This document shows, piece by piece, positions 42,860 through 50,389 of a DNA stretch of 64,000 nt; the stretch's first letter is position 1, and the number at the start of each line of letters is the position of its first letter. Source of the DNA: Luedemannella flava (lineage in GTDB: Bacteria; Actinomycetota; Actinomycetes; Mycobacteriales; Micromonosporaceae); assembly GCF_039528515.1 (NCBI RefSeq), contig NZ_BAAALT010000003.1:124001-188000 (forward strand). Direction: 5' to 3'. A program made the translations under genes and the position numbers. A model generated the notes under the pieces. That model saw nothing but the letters and a program-made list of their open reading frames with translations, was not told the DNA's origin and made no database searches.

Positions 42860-43657
42860 ATGTCTGCTGCCGCCCGCTATGGCGACCCCACCGCCACCCT
42901 CGGCGTCGTCAACGACGTCCTCCGCCTGCAGCTCGCGCACCGCTCGGTGCGCAGATTCACCGACCGCGACGTGACCGACGCCGAGCTCACCGCCCTGATC
43001 GCGGCCGCGCAGTCCGCCTCGACGTCGTCCAACCTGCAGCCGTGGAGCGTCGTCGCGGTCCGCGACCCGCAGCGCAAGGCGCGGCTGTCGGCTCTGGCCG
43101 CCAACCAGGCGTTCATCGCCCAGGCGCCGCTGTTCCTCGTCTGGGTCGCCGACCTCGACCGGGCCCGCCGCCTCGCCGGGCGGGCCGGGGCGCACGTGGG
43201 CGCCGCCGACTACCTGGAGACCACCCTCATCGGGTTCGTCGACACGGCGCTCGCGGCTCAGAACGCCGTGGTCGCGGCCGAGTCGCTCGGCCTGGGCGCG
43301 GTGTTCGTCGGCGCGATCCGCAACAACCCGGAGCAGGTCGCCGCCGAGCTTGGCCTGCCGCCGCACACCGTGGCGACGTTCGGCCTGGCCGTCGGCGCGC
43401 CCGACCCGTCAGAGGCGGCGGACGTCAAGCCCCGCCTGCCCCAGGCCGCGGTCCTCCACCACGAGCGGTACGACGCGGACGCCGCCGACAAGCACATCCC
43501 GACCTACGACGAGCGGCTGGGCGCCTACAACGCCCGGTTCGGGCTGACCGGCGCCTGGAGCGGGCGGGTGCTGGAGCGCCTCAGGGGCCCGGAGTCGATG
43601 GCGGGGCGTCATCTGCTGCGGGCGACGTTGGGACGCCTGGGCTTGCCGTCCCGCTGA
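42860..43657 (+). CDS. NADPH-dependent nitroreductase (NfsA/FRP-like)
   Basis: 265 residues from ATG 42860. Flavin nitroreductase fold with HRSVRRFTDRDV (FMN phosphate contacts), QSASTSSNLQPWSVVAV and ESLGLGAVFVGAIRN; the length and the C-terminal SVR-type extension match the NfsA/FRP branch. It could supply FMNH2 to the divergent SsuD-like monooxygenase or reduce nitro compounds. Its 3' end overlaps the convergent gene at 43581 by 77 bp. Confidence 0.88.
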   Translation: MSAAARYGDPTATLGVVNDVLRLQLAHRSVRRFTDRDVTDAELTALIAAAQSASTSSNLQPWSVVAVRDPQRKARLSALAANQAFIAQAPLFLVWVADLDRARRLAGRAGAHVGAADYLETTLIGFVDTALAAQNAVVAAESLGLGAVFVGAIRNNPEQVAAELGLPPHTVATFGLAVGAPDPSEAADVKPRLPQAAVLHHERYDADAADKHIPTYDERLGAYNARFGLTGAWSGRVLERLRGPESMAGRHLLRATLGRLGLPSR

Positions 43658-44108
43658 CGGGTTCGCGTCCGATGGCCGCCGTCCAACTGCCCCATTGTTG
43701 CGCATCGGCGTCGTACGACCCGAGCGTGCACGAGTAGGTGTACGTGAAAGGGCCGGCGTCGCCCGTTCCGGCGGCGGACCCCATGACCCGAACGGCCCGG
43801 TCGCCAGCTTCGTTGACGCCGTTGATGAAACCGTCGTGGTATTCGACCGTGAAGCGGCCAGCGTGCTCGCGCGCGATGGTGCCGCCCGCCGACCGCCGGC
43901 ACTGGGCGATGGCGGCGCGGCCCGACGCGTCCTGGTCGGCTGATCTGATCAGTCCGTCGACGAGCGACGTGGCGACCACGGACACCACCACGGTGCTCAG
44001 AACGAGGGCTACCGTTCCGAACCACTGGGGCCGGGACCGCCGGCGGGCAGGCGTGCCGCTTTCCGGCTCCGCCGATGTGGGTTCCGCCATCGACGCGTCG
44101 CCATCCAT
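43581..44108 (-). CDS. Membrane-anchored hypothetical protein
   Basis: 175 residues with a disordered N terminus, one hydrophobic helix (about 30-55) and a small extracytoplasmic domain with two cysteines (AQCRRSAG and YSCTLG). The tail is Pro/Ser/Thr-rich. There is no recognised family. The convergent 77-bp overlap with the nitroreductase gene affects only the low-complexity tail; ATG 44090 is an alternative start. Confidence 0.65.
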   Translation of the reverse strand: MDGDASMAEPTSAEPESGTPARRRSRPQWFGTVALVLSTVVVSVVATSLVDGLIRSADQDASGRAAIAQCRRSAGGTIAREHAGRFTVEYHDGFINGVNEAGDRAVRVMGSAAGTGDAGPFTYTYSCTLGSYDADAQQWGSWTAAIGREPVSGTASPGVPTSPAADDAPPSTPGP

Positions 44109-44240
44109 GATCTGACCCTACTGGCCACCGCAAATGTGTATTTGCTGCCTGCAAAGGTCGACCTTGTGCGCTTTGTGACGTGCGCCGGCGGGACTTTGGG
44201 CCCTACCCGCGGGGGGTGGCACGGACATAGCGTTGCTGGC

Positions 44241-44342
44241 ATGTTCCGATCTTGTGTCGCGCTCGCCGGGCGGCGGTTTGCCGTGCCGATGAGTGGGCCG
44301 CACGTGCGACGGGACTTCGACGAGCGGTGTCCGGCCCGCTGA
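44241..44342 (+). CDS. Possible cysteine-containing leader ORF of cysE
   Basis: 33 codons from ATG 44241 (begins MFRSCVALAGRR) to TGA 44340-44342. TAGCGT at 44228-44233 could serve as a -10 for a leaderless transcript. Cys codons are at 44253 and 44328. The second stands directly before the 5' arm of the hairpin at 44331, and the stop codon lies within that arm. This fits a cysteine-responsive attenuator; it is inferred. Confidence 0.35.
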   Translation: MFRSCVALAGRRFAVPMSGPHVRRDFDERCPAR

Positions 44343-44364
44343 GCTGAGTCAGCCAGCGGGCCGG
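44331..44364 (+). terminator. Strong hairpin in the cysE leader
   Basis: CCGGCCCGCTG (44331-44341) and CAGCGGGCCGG (44354-44364), a perfect 11-bp stem with a 12-nt loop, 67 nt before the cysE ATG. No plus-strand gene upstream needs a terminator here, so it is more likely an attenuator for cysE-cysK. Confidence 0.55.
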
Positions 44365-44430
44365 TGACCGGCCCGATCATCGTGATCCGCGCGCCCGACG
44401 CGCGGGTCCGCATCGTGCCGAGGACCGACC

Positions 44431-44973
44431 ATGTTCGACGATCTACGTGCCGTGTGCCTGCGCGATCCCGCGCTCTACGGCGTACGACGGCTTGAGGTTC
44501 TGTTGTATCCCGGGCTGTGGGCGTTGTGGTGGCATCGGGTCGCGCACCGGCTCCACCTGTGGCGGGTGCCGTTCGTGCCGCGGGCGCTGTCGCAGGCGGT
44601 CCGGTCGGCCACCGGCATCGAGATCCATCCGGGCGCCACGATCGGGCGGCGCCTGTTCATCGACCACGGCTCCGGCGTCGTCATCGGCGAGACCGCCGTC
44701 ATCGGCGACGACGTGACCATGTTCCACCAGGTGACGCTCGGGGGGCGCGGCTGGTGGCGGGACGCGAAGGGCAGCCGGCGGCATCCCAGCGTCGGCGACC
44801 GGGTCGTCCTCGGCGTCGGCGCCACCGTCCTCGGCCCCGTCCACGTGGGCGACGACGCCCGCGTCGGCGCGCACGCCCTGGTGCTTCGTGACGTTCCCCC
44901 TGGCGCGCGCGTTGACGCGCCCCCATCCACCATTGAGGAGACACCCCATGCCTACGTACTCCAGCGTTCTTGA
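44431..44973 (+). CDS. cysE: Serine O-acetyltransferase
   Basis: 180 residues, short EpsC-like form. Left-handed beta-helix hexapeptide repeats follow GIEIHPGATIGRRLFIDHGSGVVIGE (His in IDHG is catalytic), then HQVTLGG and HPSVGDRVVLGVGATVLGP. It makes O-acetyl-L-serine from serine and acetyl-CoA, the substrate of the next enzyme. It overlaps cysK by 26 nt. The leader structure upstream may couple expression to cysteine supply. Confidence 0.93.
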   Translation: MFDDLRAVCLRDPALYGVRRLEVLLYPGLWALWWHRVAHRLHLWRVPFVPRALSQAVRSATGIEIHPGATIGRRLFIDHGSGVVIGETAVIGDDVTMFHQVTLGGRGWWRDAKGSRRHPSVGDRVVLGVGATVLGPVHVGDDARVGAHALVLRDVPPGARVDAPPSTIEETPHAYVLQRS

Positions 44974-45862
44974 CCTGATCGGCCGCACGCCGCTCGTCGA
45001 GCTGTCCCGGTTCGGCGCCGGGCTGCCCGTGCGGCTGCTGGCCAAGCTCGAGTCGGCCAACCCGGCCGGCAGCGTGAAGGACCGCATCGCGCTCGCCATG
45101 GTCGAGGCGGCCGAGGCGCGCGGCCAGCTCGCGCCGGGCGCCCACATCGTCGAGCCGACCAGCGGAAACACCGGGATCGGGCTGGCCATGGTCGCGGCCG
45201 CGAAGGGCTACCGGGTCACGTTCACCATGCCGGAGAGCATGAGCGTGGAGCGCCGCGCGCTGCTCGCCGCGTACGGGGCGGAGCTGGTCCTCACCCCGGC
45301 CCCGCTGGGCATGTCCGGCGCCGTGGCGGAAGCCCGGCGGCTCGCCGAGGACAACGGCTGGTACCTGCCGGCCCAGTTCGACAACCCCGCCAACCCGGAC
45401 GTGCACCGGCGCACCACCGCCCTGGAGATCTGGAACGACACGGACGGACTCGTGGACGTCGTCGTCGCGGGCGTCGGCACGGGCGGCACCGTGACCGGCG
45501 TCGGGCAGGTGCTCAAGGAGAAGAAGCCCGAGCTGCGCGTCGTGGCCGTCGAACCGGCCGAGTCGCCGGTCCTGTCGGGCGGCGCGCCGGGACCGCACGG
45601 CATCCAGGGCATCGGCGCCGGGTTCGTGCCCGCGGTGCTCGACACGGACGTCTACGACGAGATCGCCAAGGTCACCGTGGACGAGGCGCGGGCGGCGGCG
45701 CGGCGCCTGGCCACCACCGAGGGCATCCTCGCCGGGGTGTCCAGCGGCGCGGCCCTGCACGCCGCGACCCTGGTGACGCAGCCGGGCGCGACGGTCGTGG
45801 TCGTCCTGCCGGACACCGGCGAGCGCTACCTGAGCACCCCGCTGTTCGGCGGTGCCGCCTAG
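44948..45862 (+). CDS. cysK: Cysteine synthase (O-acetylserine sulfhydrylase)
   Basis: 304 residues from ATG 44948 with GAGGAG (44935-44940) upstream. PLP Lys44 in NPAGSVKDR, the substrate loop TSGNTG and the phosphate-binding GTGGT are present. It converts O-acetylserine and sulfide to cysteine and probably forms the cysteine synthase complex with the CysE made from the same transcript. A 163-bp stretch without a clear gene follows. Confidence 0.94.
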   Translation: MPTYSSVLDLIGRTPLVELSRFGAGLPVRLLAKLESANPAGSVKDRIALAMVEAAEARGQLAPGAHIVEPTSGNTGIGLAMVAAAKGYRVTFTMPESMSVERRALLAAYGAELVLTPAPLGMSGAVAEARRLAEDNGWYLPAQFDNPANPDVHRRTTALEIWNDTDGLVDVVVAGVGTGGTVTGVGQVLKEKKPELRVVAVEPAESPVLSGGAPGPHGIQGIGAGFVPAVLDTDVYDEIAKVTVDEARAAARRLATTEGILAGVSSGAALHAATLVTQPGATVVVVLPDTGERYLSTPLFGGAA

Positions 45863-46025
45863 AGTCGAACCCATGTGGTACGCGCTGGACGAGGTTACGA
45901 CGCCCGCCCCGGTGGTGGCGCTGTGACCTCGCCGCGCTCTATCCCGACGTCGCCGGCGCTGGCTGTCTGCGCGACGCGCTGCGGGCAGAACTCGACGACG
46001 TCGCGTGCGCGGCAATCCGCACGGA

Positions 46026-46787
46026 TCAGCGGCTGAAGGATTCGTAGGCGGCGAGAACCTCGTCGGTGGGCCCGTCGAGCCGGAGCCGGCCGGACTCGAT
46101 CCAGATCGTCCGCTCGCAGGTGTCGCGGATGGAGCGCAGCTGATGGCTGACCAGGATGACGGTGCCCGCCGTGGCCCGCAGCTCGCGGACGCGTTCCTCG
46201 CTGCGCGCCCGGAACCGTGCGTCGCCGGTCGCCAGGGCCTCGTCGATGAGCAGCACCTCATGCGGCTTGGCCGAGGCGATGGCGAAGCGCAGCCGCGCGG
46301 CCATCCCCGCGGAGTACGTCCGCATCGGCAGTGTGCCGAAGTCGCCCCGCTCGTTGATCCCGGAGAAGGCGAGGATGTCCGGAACGGCCCGCCGGGCGTC
46401 GGCGCGGCTCATCCCCATCGCGAGGCAGCCGAGGACGGCGTTGCGGTCGCCGGAGACGTCGGGCATGAGCGCGGCGTTGATGCCCAGCAGCGACGGCTGG
46501 CCCCGCGTGTAGACCTGCCCCCGGGCGGCCGGCAACAGGCCGGCGATCGCCTGTAGCAGGGTGGACTTGCCCGAGCCGTTCGTACCGACAATGCCGATGG
46601 CCTCACCCTCGTAGGCAACGAGAGTCACCCCACGCACCGCGTGGACCTCACGGATCGCCGCCGACGGCTTGCCGGTGACCAGGCGCCGGAGGCCGGCGGC
46701 CGGGCTGGCGGCCGCGCCCGGGCCGTGCACCCGGTAGACCACGTGCAGATCGTCAACGACGACCGTCGGGACCTTTGTCTCAGCCAC
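46026..46787 (-). CDS. Polysaccharide/teichoic-acid-type ABC exporter ATPase (Wzt/TagH-like)
   Basis: 253 residues, GTG start. Walker A GTNGSGKST, signature region MPDVSGDRNAVLGC and YSAGMAARLRFAIA, Walker B EVLLIDEALATGD, and H-loop SHQL are as in the O-antigen/polyol-phosphate exporter group. No C-terminal carbohydrate-binding extension is present. It energises the permease, whose gene overlaps by 8 nt. Confidence 0.9.
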   Translation of the reverse strand: MAETKVPTVVVDDLHVVYRVHGPGAAASPAAGLRRLVTGKPSAAIREVHAVRGVTLVAYEGEAIGIVGTNGSGKSTLLQAIAGLLPAARGQVYTRGQPSLLGINAALMPDVSGDRNAVLGCLAMGMSRADARRAVPDILAFSGINERGDFGTLPMRTYSAGMAARLRFAIASAKPHEVLLIDEALATGDARFRARSEERVRELRATAGTVILVSHQLRSIRDTCERTIWIESGRLRLDGPTDEVLAAYESFSR

Positions 46788-47670
46788 GGCCGTAGCTCCG
46801 TTCTCCGTGCCAGAAGTAGACCAACCCGCCGACGCCCGCGACCAGCGCCCAGCCCGCCGCGAGCAGCCAGAGCTGCCAACCCGGTGAGGCCAACGGGACT
46901 CCGGTCAGCAGGGCGCCGCGGACGAGTTCGATGTAGACGAGCATCGGATTGGCGTGGGCCGCGGCCGCCAGGCCGGGTGGCAGGTGCGCGTCGAACGCCG
47001 ACGTCGCGTACAGCACCCCGGACCCGTACATCCAGGCTCTGGTGATGAAGGGGACCACCTGTTTGAGGTCGGGGAGTGCGGCGCCGAGGCGGGCCATCAC
47101 CATGGCCAGACCGGCGCTGAAGACGCATTGCAGCGCGAGCGCGGGCAGGGCGAGCAGCCATCCCACGCGGGGTGGTTCGCCGGTGAGCCTGATAATGCCG
47201 ATGAGGACGATCATGGCGCCGGCCAGCGCCTTGACCTGGGTCAGCACGACCGAGAGCGGCAGGCACGCGCGCGGGAACCGCAGCGAACGGATCAGCCCCA
47301 GGTTGCCGCTGACGGCCTGGGTGGCCTGCTGGACGACGCTCTGGGTGAAGGCGAACACGAACACCCCGGTGCACAGGTAGGCCAGGAAGTTGCCCACGTC
47401 GCCGCGGGTGCCGAGCACGATGCCGAAGATCAGGTAGTAGACGGCCGCGTTCGCCAGCGGGGTGAGCACCTGCCAGAGCTGCCCGAGTCGGGTGCCGCCC
47501 AGGGTGGAGATCGTCTTTGCGTTGGCGTGGCTGGTGGTGAAGTGCCGGTACTCCCAGACCTGGCGCGCATAGTCCGTCAGGCGGGGCCGGACGCCGGCCG
47601 GCCGCAGCCCGAACCGCGTGGCCAGATCGTGCAGATCACCTGGCTCCGGGGCCACTGCCGTCTCACGCAT
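46780..47670 (-). CDS. ABC-2 type polysaccharide exporter permease (Wzm/TagG-like)
   Basis: 296 residues, six hydrophobic helices between about 60 and 285, ABC2_membrane family. The family-typical N-terminal amphipathic segment and LGQLWQVLTPL region are visible. GGGAGG lies 5 nt before ATG 47670. With the ATPase it should export an undecaprenol-linked or other glycan. It is divergent from a TetR-family gene, whose operator may control both. Confidence 0.9.
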   Translation of the reverse strand: MRETAVAPEPGDLHDLATRFGLRPAGVRPRLTDYARQVWEYRHFTTSHANAKTISTLGGTRLGQLWQVLTPLANAAVYYLIFGIVLGTRGDVGNFLAYLCTGVFVFAFTQSVVQQATQAVSGNLGLIRSLRFPRACLPLSVVLTQVKALAGAMIVLIGIIRLTGEPPRVGWLLALPALALQCVFSAGLAMVMARLGAALPDLKQVVPFITRAWMYGSGVLYATSAFDAHLPPGLAAAAHANPMLVYIELVRGALLTGVPLASPGWQLWLLAAGWALVAGVGGLVYFWHGERSYGRG

Positions 47671-47696
47671 GCGAACCTCCCGTGACGGATGCGTCG

Positions 47697-47715
47697 CGAC
47701 GCTACCGTAGCGTCG
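47697..47715. promoter_or_regulatory. Probable TetR-family operator palindrome
   Basis: CGACGCTA-CCG-TAGCGTCG, a perfect 8-bp dyad in the 81-bp spacer between the divergent exporter operon and the TetR gene. A size of 19 bp is typical for TetR dimers. Confidence 0.65.
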
Positions 47716-47739
47716 TAACGGCAGCGTAGCACCGCACGG

Positions 47740-47745
47740 TATGAT
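47740..47745 (+). promoter_or_regulatory. Probable -10 box of the TetR gene
   Basis: TATGAT, 6 nt before GTG 47752, with no ribosome-binding site, which implies a leaderless mRNA. The operator at 47697-47715 covers its expected -35 region. Confidence 0.45.
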
Positions 47746-47751
47746 CCGCGA

Positions 47752-48363
47752 GTGACCGATTCGAGCGCCGGGAAGCGGAGCGCCGCGGGAGCGGCCGTGC
47801 TCCGGTCGGAGATCACGTCGGCCCTGCGTGACGCGTTGGTGGAGGAGCTCGCGGCCACCGGGTACGGGCGCCTGTCGATTGAGGCGGTCGCGCGACGGGC
47901 CGGGGTGGCCAAAACGGCGATCTACCGTCGATGGCCGTCAAAGCTCGAGATGGTGCTCGAGGTGGTCACCGCGATCGCCGGTCAGCGGCTCGAGCTGCCC
48001 GACACGGGCAGCCTGCGGGGCGACCTCGAGCTGGCGATGCGGGGCATGGCGTCGGCGCTACGCCACCCGCTGGCGTCGCAGATCATTCCCGACCTGCTGG
48101 CCGAGGCGGCGCGCAACCCGGACATCGGCGCCACGCTGCAGCAGACCCTGACCGAGACCGGCCGCACGGTCGGCGGCCAGGTCGTGGAACGCGCCATCGG
48201 TCGCGGCGAACTGCCGCCCGACACCCACGCGGACCTGGCTGCGGATCTTGTCATCGGCCCGCTCTACTGGCGGCTCGCCGTCCTGCGTAAGCCGTGCGGG
48301 AAGGCGGAGATCCGCGGCCTGGCCCAGGCCGCGGCCGCCGCCATCGCCGCCGGGGCCCACTGA
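47752..48363 (+). CDS. TetR/AcrR-family transcriptional regulator
   Basis: 203 residues. The N-terminal helix-turn-helix GRLSIEAVARRAGVAKTAIYRRW (about 37-60) is clear; the C-terminal ligand domain is helical. GTG start, probably leaderless. It probably autoregulates and represses the divergent ABC exporter through the 19-bp palindrome between them. The ligand is unknown. Confidence 0.9.
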   Translation: MTDSSAGKRSAAGAAVLRSEITSALRDALVEELAATGYGRLSIEAVARRAGVAKTAIYRRWPSKLEMVLEVVTAIAGQRLELPDTGSLRGDLELAMRGMASALRHPLASQIIPDLLAEAARNPDIGATLQQTLTETGRTVGGQVVERAIGRGELPPDTHADLAADLVIGPLYWRLAVLRKPCGKAEIRGLAQAAAAAIAAGAH

Positions 48364-48382
48364 GCCGTGCGGACTCAGCCGG

Positions 48383-48556
48383 TCACCTACCGGGGGCGGC
48401 CGGCCGGTAGACCTGGTGCAACTCACCCGCCGGACCGGCCTTCAGCCCGCGGATGGCCGTCAGGAGGTCACCGGAGAGAACGGTCGTGTCGGCCCAGTCC
48501 GGTTCGGTGAGCGTGGCGGAGACGACGTACCTGGGCTTCGTGTTCAGGGCGCCCCA
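48383..48556 (-). pseudogene. Remnant of a RibD C-terminal/dihydrofolate-reductase-family gene
   Basis: The minus strand, without a start codon, reads ALNTKPRYVVSATL, then EPDWADTTVLSGDLL and IRGLKAGPAGEL, a pattern typical of the middle of DHFR-like (RibD_C) proteins. It then diverges and stops at 48383. Only about a third of the family length remains. It lies between the TetR gene and a hypothetical gene. Confidence 0.55.
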
Positions 48557-48622
48557 CCGCGGGCGGCCTCACCCCTGCTACGAACGGCCATGCCCCGATC
48601 GGACACGGACCGCGGCCCCTGC

Positions 48623-48976
48623 CTATCGGGTGAGCTTCACGACGAACTCGGTGTCGTTGTGGTGACCTTCGAACTCCATGAATCTGCCGGCGACGAATGT
48701 CCAGCCGCCGGCGTCGATGATGGCCCGCAGCTTCTCGATGGGGACGCGCACCGCGTCGTCAGGCACGTCCCATTCGTTGATGGATTCGCATGCCCGTTCC
48801 GTGAGCTCTTCGATCGTCGCTATGTCGTCCGCGTCCGGCTGGTAACCGGTGTGGGGCGTCCACTGACCCTCGGTGACGCGCCGCATCAGTTCCGCGTTCA
48901 TCGCGTCGGGGCCATCGAGACTCTCGTCCCAGTCATGCTCGAAGAAGCTGAACATCAGCATCACCGTCTCGGCCAT
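48623..48976 (-). CDS. Small acidic hypothetical protein
   Basis: 117 residues, ATG 48976, rich in Asp/Glu with pI clearly low. The sequence (MLMFSFFEHDWDES, then DADDIATIEELTERACE) has no recognised family. It is soluble, without signal peptide, and monocistronic, divergent from the spermidine-synthase-like gene with a 52-bp gap. Confidence 0.7.
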   Translation of the reverse strand: MAETVMLMFSFFEHDWDESLDGPDAMNAELMRRVTEGQWTPHTGYQPDADDIATIEELTERACESINEWDVPDDAVRVPIEKLRAIIDAGGWTFVAGRFMEFEGHHNDTEFVVKLTR

Positions 48977-49028
48977 GCCGGTGAGCGTAGGTTGTCATCG
49001 GCATGGCCGGTTGAGGAAGGGCACAGCG

Positions 49029-49748
49029 GTGAGCGTGCGGTTCGAGGAACTTGCCTGGCACCGGACGCCGATGGGTGAGGTGAGCCTGCGTCGGCGGCTG
49101 GACCCGGCGTTGCGCGTCGACGTGTACGAGGTGAAGCTCGACGACGACTTCCTGATGTCCAGCCTGTTCACCGTCGCGGAGGTGGAGCTGGCGCGGCTGG
49201 CCCTGGCCGCGTACCCGGGGCCCGGAAACGGCCTGGACGTCGTGGTCGGTGGGCTCGGTCTCGGCTATACCGCCTGCGCCGTTCTGAACGAGCCCCGGGT
49301 GGGGTCATTGACGGTGGTGGAGGCCCTTGACGAGGTGATCGGCTGGCACCGCGACGGGCTGCTGCCGTTCGCCACGCCGGTGACCGCGGACCGGCGGAGC
49401 AGGCTGGTGCACGGCGACTTCTTCGCCATGTCCCATGGGGCGGGGTTCGACCCGGACCACGCCGGCCGCCCGTTCCACGTCATCGCGGTCGACATCGACC
49501 ATTCCCCGCAGCACGTGCTGCACCCGAGCCATGCCGGGTTCTACACGGCCGACGGCCTGCGCCACCTCACCCGTCACCTGCACCCTGGCGGGGTGTTCGC
49601 GCTGTGGTCCGACGACCCACCCGACGCCGCGTTCGTGGCCACCCTCGAGCAGGTGTTCGTCCGCCCTACCGCGCATGTCGTCACCTTCGCCAACCCGGTC
49701 CGCGGCGGCGAGTCCGCCAACACCGTCTACGTGGCCACGGCACCGTAG
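49029..49748 (+). CDS. Spermidine synthase-like methyltransferase-fold protein
   Basis: 239 residues from GTG 49029. A Rossmann-like SAM/dcSAM-binding fold with VVVGGLGLGYTACAVL (motif I), VVEALDEVIGWH and VHGDFFAM, then FHVIAVDIDHSP at motif II. The pattern resembles spermidine-synthase-like proteins common in actinobacteria, which usually lack polyamine specificity. Function is unknown: polyamine synthesis or methyl transfer are possible. Confidence 0.82.
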   Translation: MSVRFEELAWHRTPMGEVSLRRRLDPALRVDVYEVKLDDDFLMSSLFTVAEVELARLALAAYPGPGNGLDVVVGGLGLGYTACAVLNEPRVGSLTVVEALDEVIGWHRDGLLPFATPVTADRRSRLVHGDFFAMSHGAGFDPDHAGRPFHVIAVDIDHSPQHVLHPSHAGFYTADGLRHLTRHLHPGGVFALWSDDPPDAAFVATLEQVFVRPTAHVVTFANPVRGGESANTVYVATAP

Positions 49749-49769
49749 GGCGGCCCAGGGGTGGAACGG

Positions 49770-50014
49770 CTACTCCAGGTACGGGCCGGCGTTGCCGACC
49801 TGACGCTGGCGGTCAGCGTCCCGCCGGTGACCGCGTCGGTGTAGGTCCCGTTGGGGATGCCCGTGAACGTGGCCGAGCCCGAGACCGTGACCAGCACGAA
49901 GCTGTCCACCGAGCCCGAGGTGTAGCGCCGCTTGTAGGCCATCCCGCCGGAGACGCCCTCCGTGGAGTACTGGCCGATCCGCAGCGCGGGGACCGCCCGG
50001 CGGACCTGCAGCAA
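49770..50014 (-). pseudogene. C-terminal remnant of a GH13 alpha-amylase gene
   Basis: The minus strand reads WWKFLLQVRRAVPALRIGQY, then GMAYKRRYTSGSVDSFVLVT and TFTGIPNGTYTDAVTGGTL, a typical end of a secreted alpha-amylase. The reading frame then breaks, and the expected ending continues in another frame as VGNAGPYLE, stopping at 49770. No catalytic domain is present upstream. It is a decayed fragment. Confidence 0.6.
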
Positions 50015-50389
50015 GAACTTCCACCACGGCGAAGATGGAGGCCATCGGCGTACTCAACGGGGTGGTCATGCTGTTCGTGCGAAGCGCGGCGGCGCCGGCC
50101 GACGATCTGTACGGTCGCACGGTGCGCGCCGTCATCGGCGGCCTCCTCGGTCAGCCGGAAGCCCGTGACGGTCTGGTTACGTCGGCGCCATTGGCACCGC
50201 CCCGCACCCGCACGTGGTCGCCACCCCTGCGAACATGGCCGCGCCGGCAGCGGCAGCCTGCTCGGCTGGTGAGATTCGACGCGAAACGGCTCAGGTGCGC
50301 CGAACGCGACGCGACCTTGGCCGTTTGGGCAGGTAGGAGCGGCCGTTCGGCGGCCGGCGCGGGTAGATGATCTTTTTAGAATTGCCGCC
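50015..50389. other. Non-coding stretch before the glycosidase operon
   Basis: No convincing gene. Together with the amylase remnant it makes a 641-bp gap after 49748. It should contain the promoter for 50390-58362; TTTTTAGA-like AT-rich bases at 50371-50380 precede the start. Confidence 0.35.

Noticed and set aside
45863..46025. Possible short gene after cysK (ATG at 45872)
   Set aside because: It stops after 17 codons; the rest shows no continuous frame that can be tied to a family.
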